From positions 3,009,001-3,073,000 of the forward strand of contig NZ_CP141595.1 in NCBI RefSeq assembly GCF_035590735.1: 64,000 nucleotides of DNA. Direction: 5' to 3'. The stretch's first letter is position 1, and each line of letters begins with the position of its first letter. This document shows, piece by piece, positions 59,109 through 64,000 of the stretch. The notes under the pieces are model-generated. The model did no database searches. It was not told where the DNA came from and saw nothing but the letters and a program-made list of their open reading frames with translations. The translations under genes and the position numbers were made by a program. Source of the DNA: Rossellomorea aquimaris. Lineage in GTDB: Bacteria; Bacillota; Bacilli; Bacillales; Bacillaceae_B.

Positions 59109-59315
59109 ATGAATATTTCATTTGACCTAATAGAAGATAAAGTGGAGTTTTTTGAAGCAGATAGCTTACGAACGTTGGAAAAGAAGGTAGATGAACAAAT
59201 CCAGCATAATAAAGCGATCATGCTGAGCGTTCATCACGTTAATCATGCCGTTTCGATTGATGAGAATGGCAGGAGATTGTATAGCGCCGCGGTTCATTTC
59301 AAAGTGAAAAAATGA
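59109..59315 (+). CDS. yrzA: YrzA family protein (DUF2536)
   Basis: 68-residue protein divergent from yrrT. It reads MNISFDLIEDKVEFFEADSL, then LEKKVDEQIQHNKAIML and ends SAAVHFKVKK: an alternating strand/helix pattern with no membrane segment or Cys. The position between yrrS and yrrT matches yrzA in B. subtilis. ATG 59109 is 9 bases after GAGGGGG. Function unknown. Confidence 0.85.
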   Translation: MNISFDLIEDKVEFFEADSLRTLEKKVDEQIQHNKAIMLSVHHVNHAVSIDENGRRLYSAAVHFKVKK

Positions 59316-59318
59316 TTC

Positions 59319-59357
59319 AAAAAAGGCTCTCCCATTTAATTGGGAAGAGCCTTTTTC
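59319..59357. terminator. Bidirectional terminator between yrzA and yrrS
   Basis: AAAAAGGCTCTCCC / GGGAAGAGCCTTTTT stem with A and T runs, shared by the two convergent genes. Confidence 0.9.
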
Positions 59358-59365
59358 ATCATATA

Positions 59366-60070
59366 TTAGTCTTTATCATTTTCCACTAATTCCTGCACTT
59401 TGGTAGGTTGCCATCCTTTGCCGTCCACCCATTGCAGATACACTCTGTATGGGGTTTTTGTATCTTTCGCTGTAACGGTAGCCATGGACTTCTGAGGTCC
59501 GCCATTTCCTTCCATCCACCAAACGGTCATGTTGTCTTCAGGAATGCCTGTTGCATAAGAAGTAGCCTTGATTTTTTCCTGCCAATCTACAGTGCCTTCA
59601 TCATAGGAAGATACGTGTGCACCCGACTGCTCGGTACCAATCGGCTTCCAGTTAGGATGCACCATTGTTTTCTTTACATTGGGTTCGTCACTATCTTCCA
59701 CTTTTAATTCGCTTTGTTCTTCACCTTCTAATTTAACAGTGTCCTCTTCATCAGAAGCTTTGTCTTTTTGTTTATCTTCATCGCTTTTCTTTTCTTCGTC
59801 TTTATTTTCCCCATTTTCTTTTTCCTCAGATTTTTTATCCTCATCTAAAGAAACAGATTTATCGTCTTTTTCAGCATTCTTATTGCTTTTGTCTGTATCC
59901 TTTGTTTCTGTATCAGCAACGTTAGATGATGCCTTCTCATCGCCGCCTCCCATCACTATTGTTGCTCCGACAACGACAATCAATAAAAGTACGACTGCGA
60001 TCATTATGTTCAAAATTTTATTTGAATTTTTCTTGGATCGTTTATCTAATCGAGATTGGTATTTCGCCAT
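59366..60070 (-). CDS. yrrS: YrrS family membrane protein (DUF1510)
   Basis: 234 residues. A short basic cytoplasmic N-terminus, one TM helix (LNIMIAVVLLLIVVVGATIVM, about 20-40), then a long low-complexity Asp/Glu/Lys/Ser-rich stretch (about 45-130). The globular C-terminal DUF1510 domain contains PNWKPIGTEQSGAHVSSYD and VYLQWVDGKGWQP. In B. subtilis yrrS is co-transcribed with pbpI in the forespore. It follows pbpI here by a 137-base gap. Confidence 0.9.
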   Translation of the reverse strand: MAKYQSRLDKRSKKNSNKILNIMIAVVLLLIVVVGATIVMGGGDEKASSNVADTETKDTDKSNKNAEKDDKSVSLDEDKKSEEKENGENKDEEKKSDEDKQKDKASDEEDTVKLEGEEQSELKVEDSDEPNVKKTMVHPNWKPIGTEQSGAHVSSYDEGTVDWQEKIKATSYATGIPEDNMTVWWMEGNGGPQKSMATVTAKDTKTPYRVYLQWVDGKGWQPTKVQELVENDKD

Positions 60071-60207
60071 TACGTTCCCTCCCTATTATCCTAAACATTT
60101 TAACATGATTAGAGGAAAAGAATAAAGCGAAACATTATCCATCTCAGTTGGTTTTAGTTACTTTCATAAGAAAGGGAAAAAGGTCGCAGGACCATTGTAC
60201 ATCACGG

Positions 60208-61965
60208 TTAATCATTCTCTAGATTATAAATGGCATCCACACTATCTTTGAAAATCGGGTAGATCCCGCCCTCATCGATCTTTACGTCCATGTTGACGGC
60301 AACGAGGGAGTATTTCGGATTTTCAAAGGGGAAATATCCGGCGAACCATTTATTGTACAATTCATTTTCCTTCGTTTCTTCTCCCCGATAATTCCCTGTT
60401 TGGGCCGTTCCTGTTTTTCCGGCAATGGTGTAGGCAGCTGTTTGCAGGTATGGAGCTGTTCCAACAGGGGAGTTCACCACTCCTCTTAAATACTGCTGAA
60501 GCTTCATGGCCGTATAAGGAGTGATGGTCTCACCCTCCTGCTTCTGTTTGGGGAAGGAAAACATCTTCGTCCCATTTTGATACTCGACTGCGGATACGGC
60601 ACTTACCTGATATTTTTCTCCTCCCCTGGCAATGGTGGCCATCATATTGGCGATGCCCAAGGGGGTGACTCGAACCTCTTTTTGTCCGATACCTGTTAAG
60701 GAAACGAGATTCGGATCCTTTCTGTCTGTTTCTGAGGTAAAGATTCTTCCATCGCTTACTTGAAGCTGAGGAAAACTTTCATAGTGAAAGACGTTCCCTT
60801 TCCAGGTTATATCCCCGAGCAGCCCAACCTTTTCAGCATATTCATCCAGGAGATGATTATCCTTCTCCGTTAGTTCATTCGCCAAATCCGCAAACGTCCG
60901 GTTACAGCTGACAGCAAGACTCGTCTTAATATTGATATTACCGTGTGGCTTTTCGGCTGGAGCCCCCCTGATGCCTTCATCACATGCAAACAGCCTGCTT
61001 TCATCCACAATCCCTTCGTCCATGGCTGCAGCGGCGACCACGGTCTTAAACACTGAGCCGGGGATCAACGCTTTCAGCATGTAATTCGTTGCCCCTCCAC
61101 TAAACGGGTCACCGCTTTTCATGGAAGGCCTTGATACACTGGCAACGATTTCACTTTTTTCAATATCAAGGAGCAGTAATCCTCCCTTTTGAATGTTATA
61201 CGTATCGGCGACTTCTTCCAATGCTTGCTGCATCCTGGCATCGATTGTCGTTTTCACATTAAGGGGGTAGAAGGGATTGGCAGGGGCCAGATACTTCACG
61301 TCTACACCGAAAAGCGGACCACCGATGGCATCCACATGATATATAAGCTTTGCTTCTTCCTCTGCGACCAGCCACTCGTCAAAGCTTTCTTGAAGACCGG
61401 ACACGCCAATTTTCTGATTCGCTCCTTTTACTTTATCAGGATACCGCTTATGAAACACCTCTGTATTTTCTCCTGTTACCCCGATCAGTTGTGAAGCAGG
61501 TACTTGAGTACTTTTGAACTTTTTTGTGAGCGCAAATACTCCCTGGATTTCAAGGCCATTAATGTCACTCATTTGGCTTTCCGTCAATTGTAACGGTTCT
61601 TTTCCGCCAAAAATGATTGGTCCTTTCGCTTCCGCAAGCTTTGATAGGATTGTTTGAGGTGGCACATGGAGTATATCTGCCACTTTTTCTGCAGGCCAGT
61701 CCATTTTCTTCAGAAAAGGAAAAAGAACAAGGACATTTTTCTCCGTATACGTAAGTGGTTCCCCGTTCCGATCGAGAAATTCTCCCCGGCCTTCATCGAT
61801 TACCAATTGTTGCGTTCGTTGAGAGACACTTTCTTCCAGAAGATTGATTTGATGTTTCGAGTAAGATTCTGTTTGAAATAATTGCAATTGCATCAGTCTA
61901 CCTGCTAGCGCAAAAAAAGCCAATAATAAAAAGATACTGAGTAACCTGATTCGTTTTCGTTTCAT
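60208..61965 (-). CDS. pbpI: Penicillin-binding protein PBP4b (class B transpeptidase)
   Basis: Class B PBP that cross-links peptidoglycan; in B. subtilis pbpI (yrrR) is a forespore sigma-F gene. 585 residues. A TM anchor (about 7-25), the dimerisation domain (about 50-230), then the transpeptidase domain with SxxK PGSVFKT (near residue 320), SxN SCN (near residue 378) and KTGTAQTG (near residue 525). I choose ATG 61965 after GAGGTGACAAA; an extension of 18 codons upstream overlaps that site. yrrS lies downstream. Confidence 0.93.
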   Translation of the reverse strand: MKRKRIRLLSIFLLLAFFALAGRLMQLQLFQTESYSKHQINLLEESVSQRTQQLVIDEGRGEFLDRNGEPLTYTEKNVLVLFPFLKKMDWPAEKVADILHVPPQTILSKLAEAKGPIIFGGKEPLQLTESQMSDINGLEIQGVFALTKKFKSTQVPASQLIGVTGENTEVFHKRYPDKVKGANQKIGVSGLQESFDEWLVAEEEAKLIYHVDAIGGPLFGVDVKYLAPANPFYPLNVKTTIDARMQQALEEVADTYNIQKGGLLLLDIEKSEIVASVSRPSMKSGDPFSGGATNYMLKALIPGSVFKTVVAAAAMDEGIVDESRLFACDEGIRGAPAEKPHGNINIKTSLAVSCNRTFADLANELTEKDNHLLDEYAEKVGLLGDITWKGNVFHYESFPQLQVSDGRIFTSETDRKDPNLVSLTGIGQKEVRVTPLGIANMMATIARGGEKYQVSAVSAVEYQNGTKMFSFPKQKQEGETITPYTAMKLQQYLRGVVNSPVGTAPYLQTAAYTIAGKTGTAQTGNYRGEETKENELYNKWFAGYFPFENPKYSLVAVNMDVKIDEGGIYPIFKDSVDAIYNLEND

Positions 61966-62023
61966 TTTGTCACCTCGTCCCCATTGTTGACGAGTTTCAT
62001 GTGAAATAATCTTATTCAAAGCA

Positions 62024-62059
62024 TAAAAAAAAGAAGAGACTCGCTAATGAGTCCCTTCT
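62024..62059 (-). terminator. Intrinsic terminator after greA
   Basis: GAAGGGACTC / GAGTCTCTTC stem then eight T on the minus strand, 6 bases beyond the greA stop. Confidence 0.92.
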
Positions 62060-62065
62060 ACATGA

Positions 62066-62542
62066 TCAGCTTACTTCTACAATCTCTACATTCATTTCTC
62101 CACCTGGAGTTTGAACGCTTACTTTCGCGCCTACTTTATGTCCCAGAAGACTTTTCGCGATTGGTGAATCATTTGAAATTTTCCCTTCAAATGGATCCGC
62201 TTCTGCACTACCGACGATTGTGTATGTTTCTTTATCGCCGTCCGGCAGTTCAACGAACGTCACTTTTTTACCTAATTGTACTGTATCTGAATTCATGTCA
62301 TCTTCTTGAATGATTTTCGCATTGCGAATCATGTTTTCTAAAGTGGAAATACGACCTTCAACGAATGCTTGTTCATCTTTTGCTGCGTCGTACTCTGAGT
62401 TCTCGGATAAATCTCCAAAGCTGCGGGCGATTTTAATGCGCTCAACGACTTCTTTACGCTTAACCGTTTTCAAATTCTCCAGTTCTTTTTCTAACTTCTC
62501 TTTACCTTCTGCTGTCATCGGAAATACTTTATCTGTACTCAT
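62066..62542 (-). CDS. greA: Transcription elongation factor GreA
   Basis: Inserts into the RNA polymerase secondary channel and rescues backtracked complexes by stimulating RNA cleavage. 158 residues. The N-terminal coiled coil ([19 protein letters not shown]...) has the acidic tip [15 protein letters not shown] (about 42-56), and the C-terminal FKBP-like domain has [20 protein letters not shown] 62542 is reached after GGAGTGAAGAGGGTC; upstream frame extension has no better site. Confidence 0.97.
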   Translation of the reverse strand: MSTDKVFPMTAEGKEKLEKELENLKTVKRKEVVERIKIARSFGDLSENSEYDAAKDEQAFVEGRISTLENMIRNAKIIQEDDMNSDTVQLGKKVTFVELPDGDKETYTIVGSAEADPFEGKISNDSPIAKSLLGHKVGAKVSVQTPGGEMNVEIVEVS

Positions 62543-62621
62543 GACCCTCTTCACTCCTTTTCTATCTAAGAGCTTCCCCATACTCTTTATGTAAATGTTC
62601 TTTTGTTAACTATGTAAAGTT

Positions 62622-62659
62622 AGGGAATGGAGAGAGAATGAATTCTCTCTCCATTCCCT
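62622..62659. repeat. Near-perfect 38-bp palindrome between udk and greA
   Basis: AGGGAATGGAGAGAGAAT and ATTCTCTCTCCATTCCCT form an 18-bp inverted repeat around a 2-base centre. No T run follows on either strand, so it is not a typical terminator, though it may terminate or stabilise the udk transcript. Confidence 0.7.
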
Positions 62660-62721
62660 GCTTCTTTACAATGTGGGAAAATGTAAAATCTCACCTATAT
62701 GTCTTTATCTATGCTATCGTA

Positions 62722-63357
62722 TTACAAAAATGACTTTTGTTCAAGAATTGTTTGAATTTTTGTTACCATTAAATCGATTGCCACGTGATTATGACCGCCT
62801 TCAGGGATGATCACATCGGCATATCGCTTCGTCGGTTCGATAAATTGATTATGCATAGGACGAACGACTGTAATGTATTGATCGATGACAGAATCAATGG
62901 AACGGCCCCGCTCTTTAATATCGCGAAGCATTCTTCTGATGATCCTGAGATCCGCGTCTGTATCTACATATAACTTAATATCCATTAAGTTACGCAATCT
63001 TTCATCTTCTAATACTAAAATTCCTTCTAAAATAATAACATCTTTCGGTTCAACGAGAATCGTATCATCTGAACGGGTGTGCATTTTATAATCATACACC
63101 GGCTTATTTACGGGCTGATGATCTAAAAGACCGTGCAGATGTTGAATCAATAGATCATTATCAAATGCCAATGGATGATCATAATTCGTTTTTAGACGTT
63201 CCTCAAAAGGTAGATTCGATTGATCTTTATAATAATAATCCTGCTGCAGCATTAATATAGAATGACCTTGAAATTGTTCATAAATAGCTTTGGTAACACT
63301 TGTTTTACCTGAGCCGGATCCTCCTGCTACACCAATCACAACGGGTTTATGCTTCAT
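62722..63357 (-). CDS. udk: Uridine kinase
   Basis: Phosphorylates uridine and cytidine in pyrimidine salvage. 211 residues. Walker [18 protein letters not shown] (about 9-25), [16 protein letters not shown] (about 57-72), [20 protein letters not shown] (about 108) and the C-terminal [16 protein letters not shown] are intact. It lies between the U32 peptidase gene and greA, the standard yrrO-udk-greA order. Confidence 0.97.
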   Translation of the reverse strand: MKHKPVVIGVAGGSGSGKTSVTKAIYEQFQGHSILMLQQDYYYKDQSNLPFEERLKTNYDHPLAFDNDLLIQHLHGLLDHQPVNKPVYDYKMHTRSDDTILVEPKDVIILEGILVLEDERLRNLMDIKLYVDTDADLRIIRRMLRDIKERGRSIDSVIDQYITVVRPMHNQFIEPTKRYADVIIPEGGHNHVAIDLMVTKIQTILEQKSFL

Positions 63358-63362
63358 AAGTA

Positions 63363-64000
63363 TTAGGTGTTCTCCTTTCGCATCATGTTATCAGGATATA
63401 CTCTCTGATGAACCTTGAACTTCACAATTTGTAATGGGTGACGTGCAACATCTAGCTCATTTCCTTTTTCATCCCACATCTTCTCGACAACTTGCGTAAA
63501 GTTTGAGATTTCAGGACCGAAAAATTCTACTTCTTGTCCTGTTTTAAAATAGTTTCTCTGTTGCAGGGTGACGATTTGCGTTTCTTCGTCGTAATCTAAT
63601 ACAAGTCCGACAAATTCATAATTTGTGTTTTTCTTATTATGAACTCCAAACATTTGCTCCTTGAAGCCTGGAACTCCCTCAAAAAATGCTGGAGCTGTAT
63701 CACGGTTCGCACATTTATCGAGCTCTTCCAGCCAATGTTGCTGAATCGTAAAATTCTCGGGATCTTTACAGTATTCGTCAATCACTTTACGGTATACACT
63801 TACGACAGTGGCTACGTAGTGAATGGACTTCATACGTCCCTCGATCTTCAGGCTGTCAATGCCCAATTCAATCATTCTCGGAATCGATTCAACAAGCTTT
63901 AAATCTTTCGGACTCATGGCAAAAGGAGCATCACCGTTGTCATAAAGAGGATTTTCATGCCCTTCGTCGACTTCATATAAGTCGTAATCCCAACGGCATG
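63363..64000 (-). CDS. trhP2: U32 peptidase-family protein (YrrO / TrhP2), C-terminal part
   Basis: The window holds the last 212 codons; the start is off the right edge. [13 protein letters not shown] and [20 protein letters not shown], then [23 protein letters not shown], are the U32 signature region, and the C-terminal beta domain ends [17 protein letters not shown]. In B. subtilis yrrN/yrrO (TrhP1/TrhP2) are required for 5-hydroxyuridine formation at tRNA position 34. It lies 5 bases before udk and is probably co-transcribed with it. Confidence 0.92.
   Translation of the reverse strand, partial: CRWDYDLYEVDEGHENPLYDNGDAPFAMSPKDLKLVESIPRMIELGIDSLKIEGRMKSIHYVATVVSVYRKVIDEYCKDPENFTIQQHWLEELDKCANRDTAPAFFEGVPGFKEQMFGVHNKKNTNYEFVGLVLDYDEETQIVTLQQRNYFKTGQEVEFFGPEISNFTQVVEKMWDEKGNELDVARHPLQIVKFKVHQRVYPDNMMRKENT

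Overview
The window is a stretch of core chromosome from a low-GC, endospore-forming member of the Bacillaceae. Gene order follows the Bacillus subtilis sigA-to-yrrO region almost gene for gene: sigA-dnaG-yqxD-ppsR-ccpN, recO-era-cdd-dgkA-ybeY-pgpH-phoH-yqfD-yqfC, floA-nfeD, yqeY-rpsU, the hrcA-grpE-dnaK-dnaJ-prmA-rsmE-mtaB cluster, hemW-lepA-spoIIP-gpr-rpsT-holA, comEC-EB-EA/comER, yqeM to yqeG, sigK, yrrT-mtnN-mccA-mccB-yrhC, yrrS-pbpI-greA-udk and yrrO. It differs from B. subtilis in several ways: a single-chain dimeric glycyl-tRNA synthetase behind a T-box, an uninterrupted sigK, a psd/pssA pair next to sda, and an orphan alpha-glucosidase gene. I cannot fix the genus from sequence alone. 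A Rossellomorea-like or related marine/soil Bacillaceae is my guess.

Layout. 1-5 kb: housekeeping sigma factor and primase, with the carbon-metabolism regulators PpsR and CcpN. 5-15 kb: glycyl-tRNA synthetase, then recombination, ribosome-maturation, lipid-kinase, c-di-AMP and sporulation genes, all leftward. 15-18 kb: membrane-microdomain operon nfeD-floA with a clear sigma-W promoter. 18-31.6 kb: rpsU/yqeY, a phosphate-transporter homologue, deoC, a GH13 glucosidase, and the class I heat-shock operon under CIRCE. 32-40 kb: hemW, lepA, sporulation/germination genes (yqxA, spoIIP, gpr), rpsT and holA. 40-50 kb: the late competence operon and the yqeG-yqeM ribosome/NAD/shikimate cluster. 50-55 kb: sda with a DnaA-box cluster, psd, pssA, sigK and a group of tiny genes. 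55-64 kb: methionine-to-cysteine salvage, yrrS-pbpI, greA, udk and the start of the U32 peptidase-family genes.

Most notable. spoIIP carries one in-frame amber codon that splits an otherwise full-length gene. ccpN and yqxD both lack a canonical start codon in the conserved frame. A palindromic intergenic repeat family occurs in two near-identical paired arrangements, and one further copy is interrupted by a different repeat. Four copies of a 10-bp word lie upstream of spoIIP at an exact 20-bp period. A run of very short leftward ORFs with good ribosome-binding sites lies beyond sigK. I saw no prophage, insertion-sequence transposase, CRISPR array, tRNA or rRNA gene. I found no convincing large undescribed system; the window is mainly vertical core genome with interesting small features.
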